Assembly (NCBI GenBank): GCA_014905825.1
Contig: JACGCN010000008.1
Location: forward strand, 1,674,001 to 1,738,000
Direction of reading: 5' to 3'
DNA from: Lyophyllum atratum
Taxonomy: Eukaryota > Basidiomycota > Agaricomycetes > Agaricales > Lyophyllaceae
Length of the DNA stretch: 64,000 nucleotides
The position numbers were made by a program, and so were the translations under genes. Of the stretch, positions 10,460-20,814 are shown piece after piece. Positions within the stretch are counted from its first letter, which is position 1, and each line of letters starts with the position of its first letter. A model generated the notes under the pieces. That model saw nothing but the letters and a program-made list of their open reading frames with translations. It ran no database searches and had not been told where the DNA came from.

Positions 10460-13400
10460 TTGCTTGCGCATATAGCCAAGCCTCACGTCAAACTGTCCCG
10501 CCGACTGCCGTCTGTCGCTGTCTCGCTCACCACACGCAGTCGTGCGCGTAGGTCATCGTTCCCGCCGGTCTCCCGTGCGCCTGCAAAAGGCGTGACCGCT
10601 GCTGTCCCGTTACCGTCCTTTGCCGCTCAATCCCTGCCATCTGGTGGGAATTTACGTCGCTCGTCTTCACCGCTGTCGACACCGCCGTCAACGCCGCCGC
10701 CTCTGTCTTCACCACTGTCAACACCGGTGTCAACACCACCGCCTCCTGGACCACCGTCACCCCCTGCTCCACCGAGTCCTTCCCCGTCGTCTTCCTCTTC
10801 TTCCGCCAGCTCTTCCGACTCCCCCCCACTCGTCTTTCGTGACCCTCACTGCAACATGCCATCCGTCGCCACTCTTGAATTCAAGGACAGCAAGCTTCCA
10901 ACCCTGCTCGAAGGCGATTTGACTCCCCGCCTGATCAAGGATTGGGAGCGTGGATGCAACGAATTCTTCAAGCTGAAGGCCGTGAAGGCTGAGGACCAGG
11001 TCTCTCGCGCATACGTCGGACTTCGCGATCATCGCATCTGCGACTGGATCTCTGGTGACCACGATCGCATCATGGGCCTTACCTTTCCCGTATTCGTGGC
11101 AGAATTAAAAACGAACTATCTACCTAAAGACTGGATCACCAAACTTCGTGTCCGCATCCTCTCCCACCGTCTCGACATCGCCAAGTCCTGCTTCTGGGAC
11201 TACGCCTCCGAAATGCAGTCCATGAACTCCCTCCTCGTCGGCACGCCCTCCCACTTCGACGTTACAACCGAGCTTCGCGTCAAGATCGAGGCTGGTCTCG
11301 ACCCGGAGCTCTCTCAGAAGTACTTCGACGACAAGCTTCAGGACATCGTCGATTGGCATCAGTGGCTACATGCCGTCCGGACCATCGACGATTCACGTAA
11401 TCGCGCTGCGAAACGCCAGCGTGAAGTGGTCGAGGAAGCTATTCAGCGAGCAGCGAAGCGTCCCCTCCTCCACTCCAGGTCCGCCAACGCCAGCGGCCGG
11501 TCGTCAAGCGGAAAGAAGCCTTCCGCTGGTTCAACTTCCACTGATCGTACCAAGCCACCGGCCCTTCTTGACGACGAGAAGACTCTCCTGCGTGAGCACG
11601 AGGGATGTTTTAAATGTCGTCGTTTCTACACAGATTGCACCTCCTTAACGTGTACCACGGGCTTCCCCGACGGTCGTTCATACCGTACGTTGACTGCTGC
11701 TGATGCCGCGACCGCTGCCGCTGCCGCCAATGCTGCTGCTGCTGCTGCCAAGAAGAAGGTGTCGACTTCGTCGTCGTCATCTTCTGCGCATCCCCGTGCT
11801 GCCAAACCCGTCGCCGCTGTCGTCCCCCGTTCTGGTTCCCCGTCTTTCACGTCCTGGGCCGACTCGTCCTCTCACTCCGGCATCGTCGCAGCTGTCATGC
11901 CCGACTCTCCAATCACTGGGGTTCTCTCGGGCTCCTCGAACTCCGACAGTGATAGCGATTCTGAGCCGTCCGAAGATGTAAGCATCGCTCCCTTTTCCGT
12001 TCCTCATTATCTTTGGGATGGGTTAGTTACCGGACCGAACGTCGAACTTCCTGTGCACGTATCTGCCCTTGTTGATTGTGGCTCACACCTTGTTTTGATT
12101 AACGCAGAACTAGCCGATCACCTGGGTCTCCGTCGCTTTCGATTGCATGAACCTTTAGATGTCGGTCTCGCCATGTCTCCTGCTACACCGAATCCATCGA
12201 AGAAGGGGCCTGAGACCTCAACGATTCTTACCGAATACTGCAAACTTTCCTTGTCATCTGTCGACCGTTCATGGACTTCCAACGCCGTACGCGCTATCAT
12301 TGCACCAGGTCTTTGTTCACCTATAATTCTCGGACTGCCTTTCCTCGCCCATAATCACCTCGTTACCGACCATCACGCACGTACCATCATCGACTCCCGT
12401 TGTGGCTATAGTTTACTTAATCCTGCACCGCCTGTACCTATCCCTGCACATAAACGACTGTCAATCAGAGCTGCGTTTAATAAGACAAAGCGTCACCGTA
12501 AAGCAATGGTTCAGGAGCTGAAGGTCGTATGCAAGCAGCGTCTGGAACGTATGCAACGTGCAAATCTCTTCGAGACTGTTAAAGAAGTTAATGTAATTGC
12601 CGCCGTGCGTACTCGCATCGAAGAGCTAAGCTCCTTGGAATCTTTGAAACGCTTCGAGAACAAAATGAAAAAGGAATTTCATGACATCTTCGAGCCGATC
12701 CCGCATGTAAAGGACTTGCCCCGCGACGTCTTGGCGGAAATCCATCTGAAAACCGCGAATCAGACGATTCGAACACGCACATATCAATGCCCGCGGAAAT
12801 ATCGTGATGCTTGGCAGACACTTATTGGCCAACACTTGGAAGCTGGGCGTATTCGACCGTCGTCCTCGCAATTTGCGTCTCCGGCGTTTATCATTCCGAA
12901 ATCTGATCCCAAAGTTCTTCCTCGCTGGGTCAACGATTATCGTGAGCTAAATTCCAACACTGTGCCTGACAATCACCCGTTGCCGCGCGTAGACGACATC
13001 CTTCACGACTGCGCGAAGGGTAAATTCTTTTCTACAATTGACATGACGAATTCGTTCTTTCAAACCCCTATGCATCCTGATCACGTCCCGTTAACGGCTG
13101 TGTCCACACCGTTTGGCCTTTTTGAATGGCTTGTCATGCCAATGGGTCTTCGTAACGCGCCCGCAATCCATCAACGACGTGTTTCCACCGCTCTCCGTGA
13201 CTTCATTGGAAAAATCTGTCATGTGTACTTGGACGATATCGTCATTTACTCAGAAACTCTGGAGGAGCATCATGTTAACATCCGAAAAATTCTGGAAGCT
13301 CTGAGAGCTGCACATCTGTATGTTAACCCGGCAAAAACAAATTTGTACTGCACATCAATTGATTTCCTGGGGCATCGCATCTCCGCTGCTGGTATCGAAG

Positions 13401-15715
13401 CGGATGGTCGGAAAATTGACCGCATATTGAACTGGCCGACGCCGAAATCCTCGACGGACGTGCGCTCATTTCTGGGCCTGGTTCGATATATCGCGGCTTT
13501 CTTGCCTCACCTAGCTGATCACACCGACGTCTTGACAGAACTGACTCGTAAAGAATGCGACACCTCCTTTCCTGAATGGCTGCCATGCCATCAACGTGCC
13601 TTGGATGCAATTAAGAAGATCGTGGTGAGCCGCGATTGTTTGACAACGATTGATCACGATGATCCTTCAAAGACAATTTTCGTGACGACTGATGCTAGCG
13701 ACAGACGCTCTGGCGCGGTGCTCTCGTTTGGTGATACCTGGGAGACTGCGCGTCCTGTGGCGTTTGATTCATCGACATTCAAGGGTGCCGAATTGAACTA
13801 CCCTGTACATGAAAAAGAAATGTTGTCGATCATCCGTGCCTGTCGCAAATGGCGGTCCGACTTGTTCGGTACCAAATTTGTGGTCTTCACTGACCACCGC
13901 ACCCTCGAGAACTTTCATAAACAGTGTGATCTGTCGCGGCGCCAAGCACGCTGGATGGAGTTCCTCTCTCAGTTCGATTGTAAAATTGTTTATGTCAAGG
14001 GCGAGGACAACACTGTGGCTGATGCGTTGTCCCGTCTGCCCGATGACGCAGATCCACCTGATAGCGCTGCTGCCGTGGCAGAAGCCGCCTTATTGGCAGA
14101 CATGCACGACGATGATCTCGTATCAAGATGTATTAACGCTGTCTTCCCAGTGTCACGCGCTTCCTCACCGTTCGCTCCCGCACACTCGCTTGCTCACCGT
14201 GTTGCCGCCTTGGAGCCACCCACAACTTGCGTAACACCAATGGTGGACCCCGCAATTGTAAAGGAAATTATTGCTGGTTATGCTTCCGACCCCTGGTGTC
14301 GAAACTTGATTGCAGCTGCGCCTGGAATGACCTCCCTCAAATGTGAAAACAAACTCTGGTTCCTCAACTCCCGTCTAATTGTCCCTCGCACGGGGACTGT
14401 TCGAGAGACGATCTTTCGCCTCGCTCATGATTCTCTTGGCCATTTCGGTTTTGAAAAATCTTATGCCGCAATCCGTTCCGCATACTACTGGCCGAAGATG
14501 CGACGGGATCTCGAATTCGGTTACATTCCCTCGTGTCGTGAGTGTCAAAGATTCAAATCTAGCACGAACCGCCCCTTAGGACCGCTTCACCCCTTGCCCA
14601 TTCCGGATGGTCGTTGCGAATCCGTGGCAATGGATTTCATTGGGCCGCTGCCAGCTGACGACGGTTGCGATTACTTGTTGACAATTACGGACCGTCTACA
14701 CTCGGACATCAGGCTGGTGCCGACCCACACAGATATCACCGCCTCTAATTTGGCGGAACTCTTCTTCGAACACTGGTACTGTGAAAACGGATTGCCCACG
14801 AGTATTGTCTGCGACAGAGATAAGCTTTTTGTGTCGAAATTTTGGAAACACTTGTCTAAACTCGTAGGCGTCAAGATGAAAATGTCCTCGGCATATCACC
14901 CTGAAACCGACGGTACGAGCGAACGTTCAAATAAAACTATCAATCAAGCCTTGCGCTTTCATGTCGATCGTGACCAGCACGGCTGGCGGCGGGCGCTTCC
15001 ACGAGTGCGTTTTGACCTGATGAACACCGTGAACAAATCCACGGGCTTTTCCCCATTCCAGCTTCGTACGGGACGCAGCCCGCGAATTATTCCCCCACTA
15101 ATACCTGTCGCGCCCGACGCTGAACCTGAAGAACTGACGGCACGCGAGATCATTGAGCGTCTTCGTTTGGACACCATGACTGCTCAGGATAACCTCGCTC
15201 AAGCGAAGATCCAGCAAGCGGCGCAAGCTAACAACTTCCGCCGCGACAAATTCCCATTTAAAGTGGGCCAACGCGTCCGTCTGTCAACCGAAGACCGACG
15301 AAATGCGTACAAGAAAAAGGGCGAAAACAGAGTCGCCAAGTTCATGCCTCGATTCGATGGACCGTACACAATCACGGGTATTCATCCGGAGGCCTCAACT
15401 GTGACCATTGACATGCCTAACGCTCCTCATACTTACAACACGTTTCACACTTCACAGGTACTGCCTTTTCAAGAGAACGACAAAGATCTATTCCCCTCGC
15501 GCGAATACGCGCAACCCGCACCCGTTGTCACCGAAGACGGCCAAGAAGAGTGGTTTGTCGACTCCATCATTGAAGAGCGCAAACGCGGCAGAGGCGTCCA
15601 ATACCTTGTCCGGTACAGTGGCTACGGCCCAGAACACGATCGATGGATCGCCGGCGCAGACATGCGCGACAACGAGGCGCTCGACACCTGGTTGGCAAGG
15701 AATGGTTCGGGTTGA
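10460..15715 (+). CDS. Ty3/chromovirus Gag-Pol polyprotein
   Basis: A single 1751-residue frame covering Gag and Pol. It starts with a Ser/Pro-rich leader; the ATG at 10855 (MPSVATLEF) is an alternative, more Gag-like start. A zinc knuckle variant CFKC...C...C lies at about residue 382, where the usual His is replaced by Cys. Aspartic protease follows with LVDCGS at about 535, reverse transcriptase with YLDD at about 923, and RNase H beginning near FVTTDAS at about 1073. Integrase has an HHCC finger (HDSLGH...CRECQ) at about 1323-1366 and D, D, E near 1392, 1451 and 1487. A GPY/F-like region (FDGPYTITG) and a C-terminal chromodomain (about 1697-1745, EEWFVDSIIEER) complete it. Chromodomains direct integration to particular chromatin. 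All catalytic motifs look intact. Confidence 0.95.
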   Translation: MLAHIAKPHVKLSRRLPSVAVSLTTRSRARRSSFPPVSRAPAKGVTAAVPLPSFAAQSLPSGGNLRRSSSPLSTPPSTPPPLSSPLSTPVSTPPPPGPPSPPAPPSPSPSSSSSSASSSDSPPLVFRDPHCNMPSVATLEFKDSKLPTLLEGDLTPRLIKDWERGCNEFFKLKAVKAEDQVSRAYVGLRDHRICDWISGDHDRIMGLTFPVFVAELKTNYLPKDWITKLRVRILSHRLDIAKSCFWDYASEMQSMNSLLVGTPSHFDVTTELRVKIEAGLDPELSQKYFDDKLQDIVDWHQWLHAVRTIDDSRNRAAKRQREVVEEAIQRAAKRPLLHSRSANASGRSSSGKKPSAGSTSTDRTKPPALLDDEKTLLREHEGCFKCRRFYTDCTSLTCTTGFPDGRSYRTLTAADAATAAAAANAAAAAAKKKVSTSSSSSSAHPRAAKPVAAVVPRSGSPSFTSWADSSSHSGIVAAVMPDSPITGVLSGSSNSDSDSDSEPSEDVSIAPFSVPHYLWDGLVTGPNVELPVHVSALVDCGSHLVLINAELADHLGLRRFRLHEPLDVGLAMSPATPNPSKKGPETSTILTEYCKLSLSSVDRSWTSNAVRAIIAPGLCSPIILGLPFLAHNHLVTDHHARTIIDSRCGYSLLNPAPPVPIPAHKRLSIRAAFNKTKRHRKAMVQELKVVCKQRLERMQRANLFETVKEVNVIAAVRTRIEELSSLESLKRFENKMKKEFHDIFEPIPHVKDLPRDVLAEIHLKTANQTIRTRTYQCPRKYRDAWQTLIGQHLEAGRIRPSSSQFASPAFIIPKSDPKVLPRWVNDYRELNSNTVPDNHPLPRVDDILHDCAKGKFFSTIDMTNSFFQTPMHPDHVPLTAVSTPFGLFEWLVMPMGLRNAPAIHQRRVSTALRDFIGKICHVYLDDIVIYSETLEEHHVNIRKILEALRAAHLYVNPAKTNLYCTSIDFLGHRISAAGIEADGRKIDRILNWPTPKSSTDVRSFLGLVRYIAAFLPHLADHTDVLTELTRKECDTSFPEWLPCHQRALDAIKKIVVSRDCLTTIDHDDPSKTIFVTTDASDRRSGAVLSFGDTWETARPVAFDSSTFKGAELNYPVHEKEMLSIIRACRKWRSDLFGTKFVVFTDHRTLENFHKQCDLSRRQARWMEFLSQFDCKIVYVKGEDNTVADALSRLPDDADPPDSAAAVAEAALLADMHDDDLVSRCINAVFPVSRASSPFAPAHSLAHRVAALEPPTTCVTPMVDPAIVKEIIAGYASDPWCRNLIAAAPGMTSLKCENKLWFLNSRLIVPRTGTVRETIFRLAHDSLGHFGFEKSYAAIRSAYYWPKMRRDLEFGYIPSCRECQRFKSSTNRPLGPLHPLPIPDGRCESVAMDFIGPLPADDGCDYLLTITDRLHSDIRLVPTHTDITASNLAELFFEHWYCENGLPTSIVCDRDKLFVSKFWKHLSKLVGVKMKMSSAYHPETDGTSERSNKTINQALRFHVDRDQHGWRRALPRVRFDLMNTVNKSTGFSPFQLRTGRSPRIIPPLIPVAPDAEPEELTAREIIERLRLDTMTAQDNLAQAKIQQAAQANNFRRDKFPFKVGQRVRLSTEDRRNAYKKKGENRVAKFMPRFDGPYTITGIHPEASTVTIDMPNAPHTYNTFHTSQVLPFQENDKDLFPSREYAQPAPVVTEDGQEEWFVDSIIEERKRGRGVQYLVRYSGYGPEHDRWIAGADMRDNEALDTWLARNGSG

Positions 15716-15857
15716 TTTGTACTTTTCCCCTTCGCCATGTCCCTGCCACCGGTAGCTTTCCCACAGGGTTTTGACGCACCCGTGTGAGCAGTTTATATTT
15801 CACTTGACTTACATCCACCTTTCCCTACCCTTCTGCTTCGCATACTGGCATTTTTTT

Positions 15858-15870
15858 GGGCGGGGGAGGG
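15858..15870 (+). other. polypurine tract
   Basis: GGGCGGGGGAGGG immediately before the 3' LTR, the usual plus-strand primer position. Confidence 0.75.
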
Positions 15871-16083
15871 TGTAATCCTGGATTACGTACATTGTTGATA
15901 CCTGTTGGGCGGCGTCCCCATTTATACCCGCCGCCTTTACCTCTCGCTTCTTCCTTCCCTTTTCCCCCCATCTTCCGTACGGCTACGCGTAGCTATCCTC
16001 GAACTTCAAACCAATAGACTTCGTTCCTGTTTTGGTGCGTCCGATTCAGTGTAGCTTGTCCCTTATAGCGGGCCAAGCTTCCA
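15871..16083 (+). repeat. 3' LTR of the chromovirus
   Basis: 213 bp, identical by eye to the 5' LTR, followed by the GTAAC duplication. Confidence 0.93.
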
Positions 16084-16088
16084 GTAAC
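16084..16088 (+). repeat. 5-bp target site duplication of the retrotransposon, right copy
   Basis: GTAAC, matching 10085-10089. Confidence 0.9.
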
Positions 16089-16579
16089 TCGAAATAACCG
16101 GTCGCGACCGGTTTGTGACCGGTCATTTCTATACATACTATATACTTGATTATAGTCTCGTCATAGGGCTTCAAAATGACCCTTGGGTCAAATAAATCGG
16201 CTGAGAACTGAATGTGCTATGGCCAAAACAATTTCGGAACACCGAGTTTGAGTGCAGACTGTACTAAGCATCTTAATCAGCTCATATCTCAGTCAGACCT
16301 TATCGGATTCTCATGACCCAGGGTTCATCCGAAAGGCGGAAGCATACTCTACATTATGTATGACATATATAACCGGTTATCACCGGTTATAACCGGCTTA
16401 GGACCGGTTTTCATGAAACCGGTCAAAACCGGTCATAGAACTGATGGTGACTGATGGTGACTGGTCGCCATCAGTTCAGTTCGGTTTTTTGAGTTTTAAG
16501 CGTCACATGTGACCGGTTACGGTCCGGTCTTGCCCAATTTGGCGAAAAAAACCGGACTTGACCTGACTTTAAATCACTA

Positions 16580-16587
16580 GGTAGGAG
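16580..16587 (+). repeat. 8-bp target site duplication of the hAT-like element, right copy
   Basis: GGTAGGAG directly after the terminal CACTA, matching 9935-9942. Confidence 0.9.
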
Positions 16588-19569
16588 CTCCCAGCAGGAC
16601 ACGGAATGAGATGCAGAAAAAAGGCCCACCGCGCAGGGCCGGTAACTCTTCTGCGTTGGAAACGTCTGGGGTGCGGTGGTTTGGTTTCGATGGCAGTCCT
16701 ACAACCCTAGATGATGGATATGGTTCATCATTTGGAAATGAAATGGAATACCCAGACCTGGGAGGAGTGGCGTCTGAGCTTTGCGAGGAATCGTCAAGGA
16801 GTGACAATGTTAGTGTTGATGACTCGGATCTACAGAATTTTTGGACCTATGTGGATCTGGTCTGGACGGGAGGTGTTAGTGTCGTCCAACTTTACGGAAA
16901 TGTCTTCGTTGTACAGGGCTGGGACCCAAAAAGCGCATTGGGCACGGTATGTACGCCGTCTTCATGAATTTTCTTTGCTGTTGAAATTCTACAAATTAGC
17001 GATCTTGGTATCATCTGGAACGCACAAAGATTGGGGCTAATACTGTTGTTGGCTGTTACTGCAAAAGAAGTAGAAGAGATGGAGTGTGTGTCCACCAGCG
17101 TTTCGTGGAGAATTACGGAGAGGAGGAGTTTCCGGGAGACAGACACGCCCTTGCAGGTGAGTCCATCTACTTGTGAAACGAGGAATACAAACCAACCTCC
17201 CGAAAGATAGTGAAACATCGGCCATCCTCTTCTTGCGGCAGCCTGGTGGTGGTGAGAAGTTTACGAACTACTTCTCGGTGAGCTCAAGATCGGGAACTGC
17301 TAAAAGCCGTGCAGTCGTGATGCATGAAGGAGACGACAGGGGAGGGGGTTCTTGGAAATGCACAAAGGATGTGCAGGATAACTGTGTCCACATTACGGAT
17401 GCAAGGAGGGTGCTTCTGCGAGTTTTAGGCCTTGAATCGACCAATGGAAGCCATGAAGATATGGCCATAGACCTTAATGTTCTAGACGCCGGTTAGTGAT
17501 GAATTACAACCCTGGCCTTGAGCTCTGCTAATGTCCCTATTTCTAGTAATGACACCTCGAAAGCTCCGAAGAAATAATTCGATTTCATACTTGCCCATCG
17601 TACCACCCATCTGGGCTGCGTTAGACACGGACGTCCCCCATTATATTCGACCCAACCCGTGCAGGCAGGCCCCACTTCTCCTACATCTGGATTCTACTTC
17701 GACATGTCCCTGTGGACCCACCCGCACCCATTACAGCCCTCAGAAACCAATTATTGTGAGAGATTGTACCATCTATGGCTTGACCGAGGCCTTCCAAAGT
17801 CGTACCCAGGTACAAAGCTGTTTCACCTGTGCTGGACGTGCTCGACGGTTCATAGGCCCTGAGCCTCGTGGACTCGGGATTTTCAACTTCAACAACCGCA
17901 TCCTCTTTACCCACGAGCTTCTCGACAATTACACCAGTGTCTACACTTCATCGGAAACCCCATTTACCGCATGGGTGACAGTTCTCAGCCGCCGGTACGG
18001 TGCGAACAATTCACCTGCACCATTTGTTACAGAAGAAGTTTTCCGTGCAGCTTGGTTTGCCTATGTGGACCTGCAAGACTTTAGCAACGACATGCGGTGC
18101 AAGAAATGTGGGCCGATTCCAGAGGACGTGGTATGGGATGGCGTCACCGTCGGGTTCAACAAGAAGCATCTTTTGCCAACATTACGACCACCTACCGTTT
18201 CCGATGCAAACAATTCCCCTGTCAGGAAGAACCGGTATATTTGGAAGCAACAGCTCTTAAATGATGCTAAGCTCCGGAGGCGTTTGCGTCTGGTGGTCAG
18301 GGGTGCTGGCGGGATTCGTCTCACATCCCAGAATGCTGCTGATGACTCAGAAGACGATGAAGGGCTCAGAGAGAAGAAGCGTTCAGAGGCTGCATCTAAG
18401 GCAGAGGTGGAACGGGTCACTTCTATCCCTCAAGTAATTTCAGACCTGGCGGCGGTGAACGGCTCCCTAGCAGCTTTATTTGACCAACACTTTGGGCTAG
18501 CGGCAGTCTATATCGGCACGACGCCCCCCTCAGTATATAAAAAATTATTCATCCAGGTTCTTCTCTTCCACTTCATTTTGCATTACGACGTTGACATAGT
18601 ACAGCTTGCGGCAGACGAATCTGTACTTCAGATGCTCAATAAAACTGCACTCGACCAACTGGCTTCATTCAACCAACAGCCATGTCATGCCGCCGCATCA
18701 GAGATGATAAACTGTCCAGTTCTCCTACAAGTCCTGAAATATCATGATAACGACGAAAAATACCCTGCCTCAATACTTGGTCTGTGTCAGTGGCTGCACC
18801 GTCGTGGCTCTGAAGTTTTCGGTTCCGTGATGTCACAAGCAGCTCAAGATAGCTTGCATACGACTTCTATTGTAGAGGAAGACTGGCGAGAGGTCATTCA
18901 ACACCTTCCTATTTGCACTTATGACACCTCATTCTGATTAATTGTTCTAGACCGGTTGCTGTTATAGCCTGCCTCAGATTCGACACCGACCTGTTTATGA
19001 AAATCTGAAGCATGACATTCGAACTGAAACTAGCAACAATCGCGGTGCAAAATGCTCAAAATACTATGCTCAGTACGGTGCAAAGAAATTAACTGGTGGT
19101 ATTCTGGCAGCTTGGTGCACTCACAGTGTGTGCTACGGTTTCCATTTCATTCCGAAGGGCGAAGGAAGAAACGATGTTTTCTCTGCAATGTACACACGAT
19201 GGGAAACAGCGCCAAAACGTATCATCTACGACTTTGCATGTGCATTGGGCCCATATTGCTTGATTCGGGAGCCAGCATTTTTTGCGGAAAGCACGTATGG
19301 AATCGACATCTTTCATGCAAGTGATCACAAAAAGTGTGCACCTGCAGCATTTCTGGAGACGTATATGGCCGTGGATCCACGGTTGGCATTGGTTAATTCA
19401 AGTGCGGCGGAGTGCGGGAATGGAGGAATCAAGAGAATCCGTAAATCAGTCAGTTATATGGGGCAGGCGCGAGCAATTATGTACACCAAGGTATTTCTCT
19501 CGGTTTGGAATAGGTTGAGGATCAGAGCGTTTAGCTGTACATAGTTAAATACTAAGCCACCATACTAAT

Positions 19570-20055
19570 AAGACGGCCAGAATTGACCATATACAAGACT
19601 CGGGAGGATATTCACCATATTGCAAAGAATCGAGCATACGGTAGGAATTCACCATGGCTATGAGGGTGGCAGATATTCACCGTATCTGCAGAAACAGGTA
19701 ACACAGTGAGAATTCACCATAACTTAGATTCCAGAGGATACTCACCATAATGTAAAAAATAGGGCATATAGTGGGAACTCACCATAAGCATGAGGGTGGC
19801 CGATATTCACCATACCTGCAGAAATAGGTAATACAGAGAGGATTCACCATAGACAAAATCCTGGAGGATAGTCACCATAATGCCAAAAATCAAGAACGTG
19901 GTGAGATGTCACTAAAACCAAGAGGTTGGCATATATTCACCATACCTGCGGAAATAGGTAACACAGCGAGAATTCACCACATCCAAGTTCCCGGAGGATA
20001 CTCACCATACCTGCAGAAACTGGTGATGTAGTGAGGAATCACCTCCAGCATGTCG
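19570..20055 (+). repeat. hierarchical tandem repeat (130 bp, made of 65-bp halves)
   Basis: GAGGGTGGC-type anchors recur at 19662, 19792 and 19922, giving a 130-bp period. Within each unit the motif YTCACCAT recurs at alternating spacings of about 37 and 28 bp. The array begins just after the stop of the KDZ-type gene. A similar motif (CACCATTCAC) starts the left terminus of the 15-kb element at 23187. Subterminal transposase-binding repeats are one explanation. Confidence 0.75.
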
Positions 20056-20480
20056 GCGGTTCGAGTCAACATTGCTGTAAGACCTATGAAATATGGCGAA
20101 CATCTGCCTTACCGTAGCTATTTAGCAGAGTCGGCATGGATCTAAGCCGACCGTATTTGGGTATGTGCATGGAATAGGCATGGTCATGTAGCCTAGTGGT
20201 TAAGTAGACGTGGTTTGTTCTGTACCTCTGTCCTCAACAGATTGTGGGTTCAATCCTTTTAAGTATCAATTGTTTTTTAACAATTGACTTATGGTGAGTT
20301 GTCCACCGTTTTTCGCTTTAAATTTGGGGGATAACTGCCATATACTGACTACGTTGCATACAGGCCGAGTGGATGAATATGGTGGATGCCCACCATGCCG
20401 ACATGTCAGATGTGTCTGGATGGCATGTCAGTGGTGTTTGGGCAACCTGTCAGTGGTGTTTGGCTGGCATAGACTGGCAC
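20056..20480. other. intergenic, with a tRNA-like pol III promoter candidate
   Basis: A TAGCCTAGTGG A-box-like match lies at 20189-20199 and a GGTTCAATCC B-box-like match at 20247-20256, followed by a T6 run near 20271. The acceptor and T stems do not pair well, so this is at best a tRNA-derived relic or SINE head. No protein gene is visible. Confidence 0.35.
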
Positions 20481-20814
20481 AGGTATCTGTTGGTCTCGAG
20501 GGTAAGTAAGCTCAGGACCCGTCTTCATGAAACTCTTCATGCATGGTCCAATCCAAGTAAACTGGAAGGGTACGGAGAACTATAGACTACGGACTATCTG
20601 CCACACCTAAAGAACTGTTCCAACAGGGAATATGTCTGCGCCATTTTCTTCCTCCAAAATTCCCCTTTCCCAAGTTTCTTCATCTTGCCGCTTCCCTCTA
20701 TTGTCTCTGGCGCTATCAGAAACAGTGACGTTTCCGCTACGATCTCGATCGCTTCAACCACATTCTCTGGCGTGCATAACCCCTTCCCCGGTGGTTCTTC
20801 CCTCGGCCCTGATA

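Larger units (their letters stand above)
10090..16083 (+). mobile_element. intact Ty3-type LTR retrotransposon (chromovirus)
   Basis: 5994 bp with identical 213-bp LTRs, a GTAAC target duplication, a purine tract (GGGCGGGGGAGGG, 15858-15870) next to the 3' LTR and one uninterrupted gag-pol frame. Identical LTRs indicate recent insertion. It lies inside the hAT-like element. Confidence 0.95.
9943..16579 (+). mobile_element. non-autonomous hAT-like DNA transposon, interrupted by an LTR retrotransposon
   Basis: Ends read TAGTGTTTAAAAGTC (left) and, reverse-complemented, TAGTGATTTAAAGTC (right), flanked by identical 8-bp GGTAGGAG duplications. Eight-bp duplications and short inverted ends are the hAT pattern. 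Without the inserted retrotransposon the element is about 640 bp and has no coding frame, so it must be mobilised in trans. The right part has about a dozen ACCGGT-type subterminal motifs, and the left part repeats GACTGGAC-like motifs, as expected for hAT transposase binding. Its insertion splits exon 1 of the KDZ-type gene. Confidence 0.8.
9789..19544 (+). pseudogene. CxC5/CxC6-type KDZ transposase-like gene, first exon split by nested transposons
   Basis: Exons 9789-9942, 16588-16946, 17000-17156, 17207-17491, 17547-18892 and 18951-19544 sum to 965 codons with every junction in phase once the insertion at 9943-16587 and one target-duplication copy are ignored. Features in order: a basic N-terminus; cysteine clusters (GCYCKRSRRDGVC; STCPCG with CFTCAG; CKKCG) of the kind called CxC next to KDZ transposases; then a KDZ-like C-terminus with GWY-type signatures such as FIPKGEGRNDVFSAMYTRW, IYDFACALGPYCLIREP and FHASDHKKC. 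KDZ elements are DNA transposons of agaric genomes. Apart from the insertion I see no lesion, so the disruption may be recent. The CxC subtype number is from memory and less certain than the KDZ assignment. Confidence 0.8.

Noticed and set aside
11120..15177. Many open frames opposite or within the retrotransposon
   Set aside because: All overlap the single Gag-Pol frame, which has every expected motif.
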